From positions 28,590-92,589 of the forward strand of contig NZ_JBFNXJ010000017.1 in the NCBI RefSeq assembly GCF_040812015.1: a stretch of DNA of 64,000 bases, in the 5' to 3' direction. Origin of the DNA: Chitinivorax sp. PXF-14 (GTDB lineage Bacteria; Pseudomonadota; Gammaproteobacteria; Burkholderiales; SCOH01). The notes beneath the pieces are model-generated. The model had not been told where the DNA came from. It ran no database searches and was given only the letters and a program-made list of their open reading frames with translations. Below, piece after piece: positions 6,609-15,695 of the stretch. Made by a program: the position numbers and the translations under genes. Numbering within the stretch: the stretch's first letter is position 1; every line of letters begins with the position of its first letter.

Positions 6609-9413
6609 CTAGCGCTGCAGGCTGAGCATCAGCGTCTCTGCCTCCGCCCGTTGCGGGAATGTGCCCTTGGCATCGAGTACCGGTTTCAGCACGCTCTTGG
6701 CCTTGGCCTTATCTCCCGACTTGGCCAGGACCGCCGCATAGTGATAACGCGTCTCCGGGTTATTCGGCAATTTGTCGGCTGCCGCGGTGAACACGTCCAA
6801 TGCCTTGCCGACCTTGCCTTGCTCGAAATACAGCCAGCCCAGGGTGTCGGCAATGGTGCCATCTTTTGGCAGCGCCGCATAAGCCTGCTGCGCAAGCATA
6901 AGTGCGCGTGCAGGGTCCTGCTTGCGCACGAGCCAGGCGATATTGTTCTTGAGCAGCGGGTCGCCTGCAGATACCTTCAAGCCACGCTCATAGGCCGCCA
7001 ATGCCTCCTTCTCGGCACCCTTGGACTGATACAGGGCGCCCAGGTAGGCGGAAGCCGCGACATCGGCCGTGTGGGCGCTGCTCCACGGCGCAAGCACGTT
7101 GATCGCCTTGTCCACGCTATTGGTGTTCTCGTACAGGCTGGCGAGTGTCATGACGGCCTGGGCCGAATTGGGGTTGCTCTTGCTCGTCTGTTCCATGATC
7201 ACAATCGCGTCTGCCGGCTTGTTCTGCTGAGCCAGCGTATTGGCCTCGAGCACCGCGTAGCTGACCGTCTTCGAGTCTACCTTGCGCACGGCGCGCACGA
7301 GGCGCAAGGCATCGTCGAACTTGCGCTGTTGGCGATACACACTCGCCAGGGAGAACTTGTAGTGTAGATTGCCGGGGTCGGCCTTCAGCGCTTCTTCCAG
7401 CAGCGGGAGACTCTTGTCGAAGTCGCCCTTGTCCGCATAGGCAGTCGCCAGCATGGCCTTCGCACTGGCATCCTTCGGGCGCCCCTTGACCAAGCGCTCG
7501 AGCGTCGTGGCGGCGGCATTGACGTCACCAGCCATGGTGTAGGCCGTGCCACGGATCTTGAGCAGATCGGGATCATCGGGAAAGGCCTGGCTCGCCAGCC
7601 GGGTCGCCTCAAGCGCTTTCAGAGGCTGATTCTCACGCAGGTAGTTGCTTGCCAGCAGCACACTCGGGCCGGGACGTTCCGGATATTTGGTGACGATTTC
7701 CGCCAACAGCTGCCTGGCCTCCTGATGGCGCCCGGCACGGTCTTCGATGGCGACCCAGGTCAGCATCAGCCGCATGCTGTCCTTGCTCGCGCCGACGGCC
7801 TTTCGCAACACTTCGCGTGCCTTGTCCAACTGGCCTTCGCTTTCATAAATGCGCGCGAGATACATCGATGCAAACGAGTCGCCGGGCTGCATGGTGTAGC
7901 TCTTCTCGAACTGCGCCTTGGCGTCAGCCACTTTCCCTTCTAGCAACAAGGTCAAGCCGCGGAAAGCGTAAGGCAGCGCGCTTTTCGGCTCGGCTGCCTG
8001 CATCTTCTCCACTACCTTGAGCGCCCCGGCATGATCGCCCTTGGACAGCAGCATCCAGATGACCTGCACCTGCTCCGTGGGTGCCTTCACCATGTCCTTG
8101 ATCTCGTCGATCTGGCGTGCGGCCTCGCTGTGCCGCCCCTGCGCCTCCAGCATGCGGGCCAGGCTCAGGCGGGTATGGGTAGCGTTGGCGCCGAGCGAGA
8201 CGGCGCGCTCCAGCGTCTTGGCCGCTTCATCCCCCTGATTGAGCAGGGTCTGGGTCTGTGCGATGACGCCCAATACCTGTGGATCGTCTACCTTGAGCCC
8301 TTTCAGGGCGGCAACCGATTTCTCCGATGCATCCTTGTCCCCAAGTCGGGCCAGCGCCAGCGCCCTCAGCGCGGCGATATTGGTGGCGTCGGGATGCTGC
8401 GTCAGATACTGACCAAACTGCGAGGTAGCCTGCTCGTAGTGCCCTTGGGCAAAATGCGAAAACCCGAGCCACAGGATTGCCTGATCATAGTTGGGCAGAA
8501 CCTTCAAGGTGGCATCGAACAGCGCCTGGGCTTCGCCATAGCGCTTTTCCTGGTATTTCATCTTCCCTTTCAGGAAAGAGCCGATCGGGTGCCCTGGCAA
8601 CAGCTTGAGCGCAGCGTCGATATCGCCGGCAGCTTCCTTCGTGTGCCCCGTCTCCAGCCGCATGGCGGCACGTTCCAGATAGGCGTTCACATTGCCGGGG
8701 TAGAGGGCTAGCGCCTTGGCATAGGCCTTCTCGGCAGCATCGTACTGCTTTTCCATACGCTCGAAATTGCCGGCGGTGATCCACACGCTCTGATTCTTGG
8801 GGTCGAGTTGCTGGGCTTTTTCCAGCAGCTTGCGCGCGGCCCCGGCACCATCCTTGAGCATCACGCAGGCAGCCTGCCCCAGATAGGATTCGGCAAATTC
8901 CGGGTCTTCCGCCAAGGCCTGCTCGTACAGCTTGCAGCCCTCATCCCACTGCCCCTTGCCCTGCGTGGCTTCCGCCCGCAAGGCAAGAATCCGCGCGCGG
9001 TTCGAACGTGAGCTGGCGGGAGAGACATCCACCTCCTTCAGCAGCTTGTCGTAGCTGTATTGCTGCAGCAGCGCCCGCCCCAGCTGAGGCTTGACCGTTT
9101 CGAGGCTGATGCCGAGTTCCACCGCGCGGCGCAGCTCCTTCTCTGCCTCGGGGCCGTTGCCGATGAACAGTTGCAGCTCGCCCAGCAGCTGACGCGCTTC
9201 CGCCAGCTTAGGGTCGGCCTGCAAGGCGTTCTTGGCTTCGATCGCGGCAGCGGATACCTTGCCTTGCTGGCTCAGTTTTCTGGCTTCGGCCAGGTGATCC
9301 TGCGCCGACCCGCCACTCTTACCGCACGCGACGACACCGCCGGTGAGAGTAAGCACCAGCACCAGCCGGGCAATGGGGCGCAGAGCAAAAGGGTGACTCA
9401 CATTGAACGACAT
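6609..9413 (-). CDS. prsT: PEP-CTERM system TPR-repeat lipoprotein PrsT (second copy)
   Basis: 934 residues, the usual size of the XrtA/PEP-CTERM TPR lipoprotein family (TIGR02917, recalled). It has a signal peptide with lipobox VVAC (Cys about residue 30) and then almost entirely tetratricopeptide repeats (for example AEARQLLGELQLFIGNGPEA). TPR lipoproteins of this kind are thought to support assembly or export of exopolysaccharide at the membrane. The ATG at 9413 follows an AGGAGCC site and starts 9 bases after the stop of the upstream paralogue, so the two are co-translated as one operon behind prsR. Having two full-length, equal-sized copies in tandem is unusual. Confidence 0.88.
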   Translation of the reverse strand: MSFNVSHPFALRPIARLVLVLTLTGGVVACGKSGGSAQDHLAEARKLSQQGKVSAAAIEAKNALQADPKLAEARQLLGELQLFIGNGPEAEKELRRAVELGISLETVKPQLGRALLQQYSYDKLLKEVDVSPASSRSNRARILALRAEATQGKGQWDEGCKLYEQALAEDPEFAESYLGQAACVMLKDGAGAARKLLEKAQQLDPKNQSVWITAGNFERMEKQYDAAEKAYAKALALYPGNVNAYLERAAMRLETGHTKEAAGDIDAALKLLPGHPIGSFLKGKMKYQEKRYGEAQALFDATLKVLPNYDQAILWLGFSHFAQGHYEQATSQFGQYLTQHPDATNIAALRALALARLGDKDASEKSVAALKGLKVDDPQVLGVIAQTQTLLNQGDEAAKTLERAVSLGANATHTRLSLARMLEAQGRHSEAARQIDEIKDMVKAPTEQVQVIWMLLSKGDHAGALKVVEKMQAAEPKSALPYAFRGLTLLLEGKVADAKAQFEKSYTMQPGDSFASMYLARIYESEGQLDKAREVLRKAVGASKDSMRLMLTWVAIEDRAGRHQEARQLLAEIVTKYPERPGPSVLLASNYLRENQPLKALEATRLASQAFPDDPDLLKIRGTAYTMAGDVNAAATTLERLVKGRPKDASAKAMLATAYADKGDFDKSLPLLEEALKADPGNLHYKFSLASVYRQQRKFDDALRLVRAVRKVDSKTVSYAVLEANTLAQQNKPADAIVIMEQTSKSNPNSAQAVMTLASLYENTNSVDKAINVLAPWSSAHTADVAASAYLGALYQSKGAEKEALAAYERGLKVSAGDPLLKNNIAWLVRKQDPARALMLAQQAYAALPKDGTIADTLGWLYFEQGKVGKALDVFTAAADKLPNNPETRYHYAAVLAKSGDKAKAKSVLKPVLDAKGTFPQRAEAETLMLSLQR

Positions 9414-9422
9414 GAAGGCTCC

Positions 9423-12221
9423 TTATTGACCAAGTTGCTTGAGTAGGGCTCGAGCTTCGGCCTCTTGGGAGAACGATGTGCCGGAAGAGTTGATCGCCTC
9501 CAATTCCTGCTTGGCCTTCTCTTTGTTGCCAGTCTTGAGATAGGCCTGGGCCAGGTGGTAGCGGATGTCGAGATTGTTCTTTTGCTGCGCGGACGCCTTC
9601 TGCAGGTTGTCGAGCGCGCTCTTGGTCTGCCCCGCATCGAGCTGGATCATCGCAACGGTGTCGAGCACCATCGGGTTCTGCGGGGCCAGCTTCAACGCCT
9701 GGTTGGCCACGTCGAGCGCACCCGGGTGCTTGAGCTGCTGGTAGGCAAAGGCCAGGTTATTGAGCACCAGCACATTGTTCGGCGACTGCTTGGAGACGGC
9801 TTCGTATTGCGCTGCGGCATCCTTGTATTTGCTGTCACGCAATTGGTCCTCGGCCAGATAGAGGCGGACGTTCAGCTCCTTCGGATGCTTGTCGATCCAC
9901 TTGAGCAGCAGGCTGTCTGCCTCATCCTTCGCACCACTGGCCTTCATCGCGGCATGCAGCTTCATCGAGATGACGGCGGTGTCAGCCAGCGACAGGGCCT
10001 GGCGATACACCTTGGCCGCATCGCCGTACTGCTTGTCGGCCATGTCGATATCCCCCTCCAGCACGAGGCCCAGGGGCTGCTTCGGCTCGGCCTGCTGGGT
10101 GCTACGGGCGATGGTCAGGGCTTCCTTGCTCTGTTTGTCGCGCACATACAGCTCGACCAGCGCGATCTTGGCATCGAGGAAGTCGGGCTGATTGGCGAGC
10201 GCCTCGCGCATGCTGGAAATCCCCGCACGCGTGTCGCCCAGCATGGCCTGCAGCGTACCGAGGCGGAACAGGGCCGGGGCGAACTTGGGACGCAGCTGCA
10301 CCAGCTTGGTATACGTCGCCAGCGCCTGGTTCTTGTCACCCGCAGCGAGCTGGGCCATGCCCAGATTATCCAGGGCTTCCGGGCTGTCGGCATGAGCTGC
10401 CGCGCCCTCCTGGGCATAGGCGACGGCCTTCTTGGTGTCGCCGCTGCGCATCGCGCGCTGGGTCAATGCCAGCACCGGCGGCAAGGCGGTCGGATCGGCC
10501 TTGCGGGCCTTCTCGAGCCAATTGCCAGCCTCTGCAGCGGTCTCTTTCCTGGCCGCCAGATAATCCGCCAGCGACAGCATGGCCTGCACGTTCTTCGGGT
10601 CCTTGGCCAGCAGGTTCTCGAAGCGCTTGCGGCCATCGTCGAATTTGCCGGCCTGGATATCCAGCCTGGCCAGGTTGATCGCCGCGGGCAGGTAGGTCGG
10701 TTGCAGCGCGATCGCCTTTTCCAGACTGGTGCGCGCCGCGGCAACGTCCTTCTTACCCAGGGCAACGGCAGCCTTCAGGTTGTAGGTCAGCGGGTTGTTC
10801 GGCTGCTTGGCTTCCAGCTCGGTGAGCGCCTTGCCGGCCTTGTCGAACTCCTGCCGGTTGAGCTGGGTCATGACCATCATGAGCTCGGCCTGGTAGCCGC
10901 TTCCCTCAAGCTCGGTTGCCGATTCGAGGTCGGCCAGACCGCGCTCGGCGTCGCCGCCGGCCATCTTGCTCAAGGCCAGCCGCGTCTTGGTCATTGCATC
11001 CTTGGGAGACAGCTCGGCCGCCTTGGCGTAGGCGTCGGTCGCCTTGGAATACTGCCGCTGCTGCATATAGGCCTCGCCGAGCAGCGAATACAGACCCGAG
11101 TCAGGCTTCTTCTCGACGGCCTGCTGCAGGGAGGTAATGGCCCGGTCAGCCTGGCCCTGCTTGAGCTGGCTGGCAGCCAGCAGGCGCCGCGCATAGAGGT
11201 TGTCGGGCACGGCCTCGGTCACCAGCACCAGGGAGTTCTCCGCCTGGGCATAGTTGCCCTTGGCAAACTCGATCGCCGCCGCCAGCAGATTGGTGGGCAC
11301 GTGCTTCGGGGCTACTTTAAGCAACTCCTGCACCAAGGTCCGTGCCTCGTCGAACTTCTTTTCGCGGAAGGCGACCAGCGCCAGCATGTAGCGCCCAAGG
11401 GGTGTGCCCGGTGCGACGCGGTGCAGGTCTGCCAGATGCTTGCGCGCCTCTTCAAACTGTCCCTTTTCAAGTGCCAGCGAGGTCAGGCTGAGATAGGGGG
11501 CTGGCTTGCCGATATCGGCGGCGATTGCCTTCTGGTAGTAAGCAGCGGCCTGCTCGCCCTGGCCCTGCATGCGCAGCAAATCACCCTTGAGGTTGAGCGC
11601 GGCCGCATCCGTCGGCACCTTGGCCAGGGCTTCGTCCACCTGGGCCTGCGCTTTCGTCATATCTCCCTCGACCACGGCCATGCGCGCCAGGCCCAACATG
11701 GCGGGCACATGATCAGGTTTGAGCTTGAGTGCTCCTTGCAGCGCAGCCCGCGCGTCCTCTGGCTTGCGCAGGCCAAAGTAGGCGGTAGACCGCGCCACCA
11801 GCACATCCGGGTTGGTATCGGCACCGCTAACCTTGCCCGGATCGAGCGCCGCAAGCGATTCCTCGAACTTGCCCTTGGCCTGCAACCCCTTGGCCTGCAA
11901 GAGCGCGACCTGCAGCGGATCGGCCTTCAGCGCACCCGCCTTGTCCAACTCGATCTGCGCCTGGTCGACCTCGCCGCTTTCGATGTAGAGCTTGCCAAGC
12001 ATCAGGCGCGCCGCCCCGCTGTCGGGCGTGTCCTGCAGCAGGCTCTTCAGCTGGATCATCGCGGTTTTTCTGTCACCTTTCGCTTCGGCCTGCTTGGCCT
12101 TGTCCAGCAGGACATCGGGTGAATCCTTGCGAGAGCAGCCGACGATGGACAACGCGGCGACAACGGCGGTTGCCACGAGCAAGCGGGAGAAGCGGCCTTC
12201 TGATTGGGCAGTCTGATGCAT
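9423..12221 (-). CDS. prsT: PEP-CTERM system TPR-repeat lipoprotein PrsT (first copy)
   Basis: 932 residues with a lipoprotein signal (RLLVATAVVAALSIVGC, Cys about residue 29) followed by TPR repeats to the end. Same architecture and length as the next gene but clearly divergent in sequence, so an old duplication or two co-inherited paralogues. It starts 37 bases after the prsR stop on the same strand. Role inferred from family: periplasm-facing scaffold of the exopolysaccharide / PEP-CTERM system. The opposite strand is also open for most of its length, which is a GC-rich shadow and not a gene. Confidence 0.88.
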   Translation of the reverse strand: MHQTAQSEGRFSRLLVATAVVAALSIVGCSRKDSPDVLLDKAKQAEAKGDRKTAMIQLKSLLQDTPDSGAARLMLGKLYIESGEVDQAQIELDKAGALKADPLQVALLQAKGLQAKGKFEESLAALDPGKVSGADTNPDVLVARSTAYFGLRKPEDARAALQGALKLKPDHVPAMLGLARMAVVEGDMTKAQAQVDEALAKVPTDAAALNLKGDLLRMQGQGEQAAAYYQKAIAADIGKPAPYLSLTSLALEKGQFEEARKHLADLHRVAPGTPLGRYMLALVAFREKKFDEARTLVQELLKVAPKHVPTNLLAAAIEFAKGNYAQAENSLVLVTEAVPDNLYARRLLAASQLKQGQADRAITSLQQAVEKKPDSGLYSLLGEAYMQQRQYSKATDAYAKAAELSPKDAMTKTRLALSKMAGGDAERGLADLESATELEGSGYQAELMMVMTQLNRQEFDKAGKALTELEAKQPNNPLTYNLKAAVALGKKDVAAARTSLEKAIALQPTYLPAAINLARLDIQAGKFDDGRKRFENLLAKDPKNVQAMLSLADYLAARKETAAEAGNWLEKARKADPTALPPVLALTQRAMRSGDTKKAVAYAQEGAAAHADSPEALDNLGMAQLAAGDKNQALATYTKLVQLRPKFAPALFRLGTLQAMLGDTRAGISSMREALANQPDFLDAKIALVELYVRDKQSKEALTIARSTQQAEPKQPLGLVLEGDIDMADKQYGDAAKVYRQALSLADTAVISMKLHAAMKASGAKDEADSLLLKWIDKHPKELNVRLYLAEDQLRDSKYKDAAAQYEAVSKQSPNNVLVLNNLAFAYQQLKHPGALDVANQALKLAPQNPMVLDTVAMIQLDAGQTKSALDNLQKASAQQKNNLDIRYHLAQAYLKTGNKEKAKQELEAINSSGTSFSQEAEARALLKQLGQ

Positions 12222-12258
12222 TGGAATATCCTAGGAAAAACGCGACACGTGGCCTGGC

Positions 12259-13611
12259 TTACTTCAAACCATATCGGTTCAGCAGGTCATACAGGGTGGG
12301 CCGGCTCACGCCGAGCAGATCGGCGGCCCGCGCGATATTGCCATCCACGCGGGCAATCGCCCTGACGATGGCCTTGCGCTCGGCCTCTTCGCGCACCTGC
12401 CGCAGGTTCAGCGGCTCGGGCTCGGCATCGGCTTGCGGCAGGCCCAGGTCTTCGAGCGTGATTTGTGCGCCATCGGCCATGACGACCGCACGCTTGATGC
12501 AGTTCTCCATCTCGCGCACATTGCCGGGCCAGCGATGGGTCTCGATGGCGCCCAGCGCCTCCTGCGAGAATGACAGCGGGCCCCGGCCTTCCTGCTGCCT
12601 GAACTTGTTGACGAAGGTGTGCGCCAGCAGCACGGCATCGCCATCTCGGTCACGCAAGGGCGGAATGTTGATGACGATTTCAGACAGGCGATAGTAGAGG
12701 TCCTCTCGGAACCGCCCTTCGCTGATCAGGTTGCGCAGGTTCTGGTGCGTGGCGCAGACGATCCGCACGTCCACGGGGATCTCTTCGCGCCCGCCTACCC
12801 GCTCCACCACGCGCTCCTGCAGGAAGCGCAGGAGCTTGGCCTGCAAGGGCAGCGGCAGATCGCCGATTTCATCGAGAAACAGCGTGCCGCCATCGGCGTA
12901 TTCGATCTTCCCCTTGGTCTGCTTGACCGCGCCGGTGAACGCGCCCTTCTCATAGCCGAACAGCTCCGACTCCAGCAGGTTTTCGGGGATGGCGGCACAG
13001 TTGATGGCGACGAACTTGTGATCGGCGCGGGGCGCCAGCTGGTGCAGCCCGCGCGCCAGCACTTCCTTGCCCGTGCCCGATTCGCCCAGCAGCATCACCG
13101 TGGCGGACGACGGCGCCACCCGCTCGATGGTGCGGCAGATCTTCTGCATGGCGCTGTCGCGCGAGATGATGCCTTGCAGCGGCGATTCCGCCACGCGCAT
13201 CTGCAGCTGGCGGTTTTCCTGCTGCAACGCATGGAGCCGGAATGCACGGTCGACCACGAGTTGCAGGATGTCCGGCTCGAAAGGCTTGAGGTAGAAGTCG
13301 TAGGCGCCATTGGCAATGGCGCGCACGGCATTTTCACGGTCCTGATTGCCGGTGACGATGATGATCTTAGTGTCAGGCGCCAGCTCCAGAATCTGTTCGA
13401 GCGTGGCGTGGCCTTCCGTCGCGCCGTCCGCGTCAGGCGGCAGACCCAGGTCGAGCGTGACGACCGGCGGCTCGTAGCGCCGGATCTGGGCCAACGCGGC
13501 TTCACGATCGCCGGCGACGATGACTTCGTAGCCATCAAAGCTCCAGCGCATCTGCTTCTGCAGGCCAGGATCGTCTTCAACGACCAGCAAGGTTCCCTTG
13601 GTTTGACTCAC
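12259..13611 (-). CDS. prsR: PEP-CTERM response regulator PrsR, sigma-54 dependent activator
   Basis: 450 residues. Receiver domain first (LLVVEDDPGLQKQMRW, phosphoacceptor Asp in TLDLGLPPDADG, conserved Lys in FYLKPFEP). Then an AAA+ sigma-54 interaction domain with Walker A GESGTGKE, the GAFTGA loop that contacts sigma-54, and FLDEIGDLP. A Fis-type helix-turn-helix ends the protein (ARAADLLGVSRPTLYDLL). I chose the GTG at 13611 because GGAGAG lies just upstream; the frame allows another GTG at 13623. It follows prsK by about 20 bases. Likely target: the sigma-54 promoter at 5302-5317 and other PEP-CTERM genes outside the window. Confidence 0.9.
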   Translation of the reverse strand: MSQTKGTLLVVEDDPGLQKQMRWSFDGYEVIVAGDREAALAQIRRYEPPVVTLDLGLPPDADGATEGHATLEQILELAPDTKIIIVTGNQDRENAVRAIANGAYDFYLKPFEPDILQLVVDRAFRLHALQQENRQLQMRVAESPLQGIISRDSAMQKICRTIERVAPSSATVMLLGESGTGKEVLARGLHQLAPRADHKFVAINCAAIPENLLESELFGYEKGAFTGAVKQTKGKIEYADGGTLFLDEIGDLPLPLQAKLLRFLQERVVERVGGREEIPVDVRIVCATHQNLRNLISEGRFREDLYYRLSEIVINIPPLRDRDGDAVLLAHTFVNKFRQQEGRGPLSFSQEALGAIETHRWPGNVREMENCIKRAVVMADGAQITLEDLGLPQADAEPEPLNLRQVREEAERKAIVRAIARVDGNIARAADLLGVSRPTLYDLLNRYGLK

Positions 13612-13631
13612 ACGACTCTCCACTTCACTGA

Positions 13632-15686
13632 TCAGGCTGCACTGGCAACCGGCAGGGTCACGACGAATGTCGTCCCCTTGCCCTCTTCACTCGTTACTTC
13701 GATATCGCCACCGAGCTGCTGAATATACTCGCGGCTCTCATAGGCGCCGATACCCATACCCATGCTCTTGGTCGATTCAAACGGCTTGAACAGCCGCTCG
13801 CGGACAAATTGGGCGCTCATGCCCCGCCCGGTGTCGCACACTTCGATCCGGGCCCGCCTGCCGGCGCACTCCAGCTTCACCGTGACGCGCCCGTCCGGCG
13901 GCGTCGCCTCCACCGCATTTTGTACCAGATGCCCCACCACCCGCTCCAGCCGCTCGCTGTCCGCATGCACCACCACACCCGACTGGTTGGCGGTGATCTC
14001 CGGCTGAGGCTGGGCACCGACTTTTGCTTCGACGGCCTTTGCCACCACCAACCCAAGTTCAACCAGATCGGGCTTGTCGATCGCCTGCGCGCCCTTGCGC
14101 AATTGCATCAGCAGGCGATTCATCTTGTCGATCGCATGCCCGACAGTTTCGAGCATGTCCTCCTGGAACTCGGGATTGTCCTTGTGCCTTGCCGCGTTCT
14201 TCAGCACCAGGGAGAGTTGTGCCACAACATTTTTCAGGTCGTGCACGACAAACGCCGACATGCGGTTGAAAGACTCGAACTGTCTCGCCACGATCAAGGC
14301 CTGCGCCGCCTCCAGCTGCGCGAGGAATCCGGCCGCCTGGCGGCTCGCAGTCTTGAGCAGGTCGTTCACCTCCCAGTTCAACGCCAGATTGCCGCGAAAG
14401 CGCGAGAGGATGACGAAGCCGAGCATCTTTTCATGCAGGATCAGCGGCACGATCAGCTTTGCCTGCGGCAGGATGGCCAGCCAGTCGGGCAAGGTGGCCA
14501 GCTCGGCGTAGTGGTCCTGCTGTTGTCGGTATTCGTCGACGTCGATCACCCACTGCTTCGACTCCAGGAATCGACACAACTCGCCTTCGGCGGGCTCGAC
14601 CTTGTCGAGCTCGGGCATGTTCCAGCGCGCAGCGCATACGAATTCGTCCTTCTCGTTACGCAGCCACAGCTGGCCACCGGGGCTCTCCACCAGCTCGGCA
14701 ATGGCGCGGATCGCGCGTTCGCGCAGATGCAGGCCAGGCTCGCCTTCAGACAGCATCCGGGTGAAACGCAACCATTCTTCACGGTAATCGTAGTGATAGT
14801 GGAAGAAATGCTTGCTGACGAAGACTTTCAAATAGGCACGGATCGTGCCCGAGAACAGGGCCAGCAACAGGGAGATCAGCGCCGCAAACAGCAGGACGGT
14901 CTGCAGCACGCCGCCCCAGCTCCCACCGAAATAACGGATGTAATAGCCAACACCAGCCATCAGCAACAGATAGAGCCCCGCAGCGAGCAAGGTGGCCGAC
15001 TGGAACATCAGGCGCCGCGACAGCGTGACACCGACCTTCCAGCCGGGATTGCGCTGGCACGAGACCCAGATCATTGGCGCGGTGAGCGCAACCACAAAAC
15101 CCCGCGCCTCGTATGCGCTTCGGTCGATGCCGCTGAACAGCAGGGCTTCGGCATAAAGATAGAAGTCGAATACATAGAGGCCCGCCAAGCCCAGGCACAG
15201 GAACTTGACCCCCCAGCGCTGCTCGGCCAGGGCGTTGCGGAACAGCTGTTCCAGCAGGATCAGGGCAATCACACACTGGATGATGTTGCCTGCCGCCCCG
15301 CCCAGCACGTGCAACGGCAGCCACTCGGCCAGCGCGGTATCCAGATGGGCCAGCAGTTGCGCCGTGGCCATCACCACGCACAGCAGATAGCTGCTCAGTT
15401 CGAGGTTCTTCAACCAGCGCCGATCCGCCTCGACGGCCACGCCACCGCGGAGCAGGCGGAACAGGAAATAGAACCAGCAGCCGTTGCGCACCGTCTCGAT
15501 CGGAAACAGCGGCAGGTAAGGCAGGGTCATGGCGGAGATCGCCGCCCACAGGACGGTCGCCAGCATGGCGAGCTGCATGGCGCGATTCTGGCTGTTCCTG
15601 ACGCCGATCAACAGCAAGCCAACTGCCAGCATGGTATAGGCTAGGCCCGCGCTGGCATAGCTGGTAACGCCAATGGTGGAGACCAT
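13632..15686 (-). CDS. prsK: PEP-CTERM system membrane histidine kinase PrsK
   Basis: 684 residues. The N-terminal third is a run of about eight membrane helices, the middle resembles a GAF sensor (residues about 300-440), and the C-terminus is a histidine kinase. The H-box is FVVHDLKNVVAQL (His about residue 470) and the ATPase has the N-box NAVEATPPDGRV, DTGRGMS and GMGIGAYESREY. This layout is that of XrtA/PEP-CTERM PrsK (TIGR02916, recalled). It phosphorylates PrsR, encoded directly downstream. It starts 9 bases after the stop of the sugar transferase gene, so sensor and EPS initiation enzyme share a transcript. Confidence 0.92.
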   Translation of the reverse strand: MVSTIGVTSYASAGLAYTMLAVGLLLIGVRNSQNRAMQLAMLATVLWAAISAMTLPYLPLFPIETVRNGCWFYFLFRLLRGGVAVEADRRWLKNLELSSYLLCVVMATAQLLAHLDTALAEWLPLHVLGGAAGNIIQCVIALILLEQLFRNALAEQRWGVKFLCLGLAGLYVFDFYLYAEALLFSGIDRSAYEARGFVVALTAPMIWVSCQRNPGWKVGVTLSRRLMFQSATLLAAGLYLLLMAGVGYYIRYFGGSWGGVLQTVLLFAALISLLLALFSGTIRAYLKVFVSKHFFHYHYDYREEWLRFTRMLSEGEPGLHLRERAIRAIAELVESPGGQLWLRNEKDEFVCAARWNMPELDKVEPAEGELCRFLESKQWVIDVDEYRQQQDHYAELATLPDWLAILPQAKLIVPLILHEKMLGFVILSRFRGNLALNWEVNDLLKTASRQAAGFLAQLEAAQALIVARQFESFNRMSAFVVHDLKNVVAQLSLVLKNAARHKDNPEFQEDMLETVGHAIDKMNRLLMQLRKGAQAIDKPDLVELGLVVAKAVEAKVGAQPQPEITANQSGVVVHADSERLERVVGHLVQNAVEATPPDGRVTVKLECAGRRARIEVCDTGRGMSAQFVRERLFKPFESTKSMGMGIGAYESREYIQQLGGDIEVTSEEGKGTTFVVTLPVASAA

Positions 15687-15695
15687 GATAAGCCG

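Noticed and set aside
9465..12122. An 885-codon open frame on the plus strand, antisense to the first prsT
   Set aside because: The minus strand encodes a clean TPR lipoprotein. The plus frame has no ribosome site, family motif or sensible composition and arises from GC-rich codon use.
13809..15644. A 611-codon plus-strand frame opposite prsK
   Set aside because: Very rich in Gln, His and Arg, no domain; shadow of the kinase gene.
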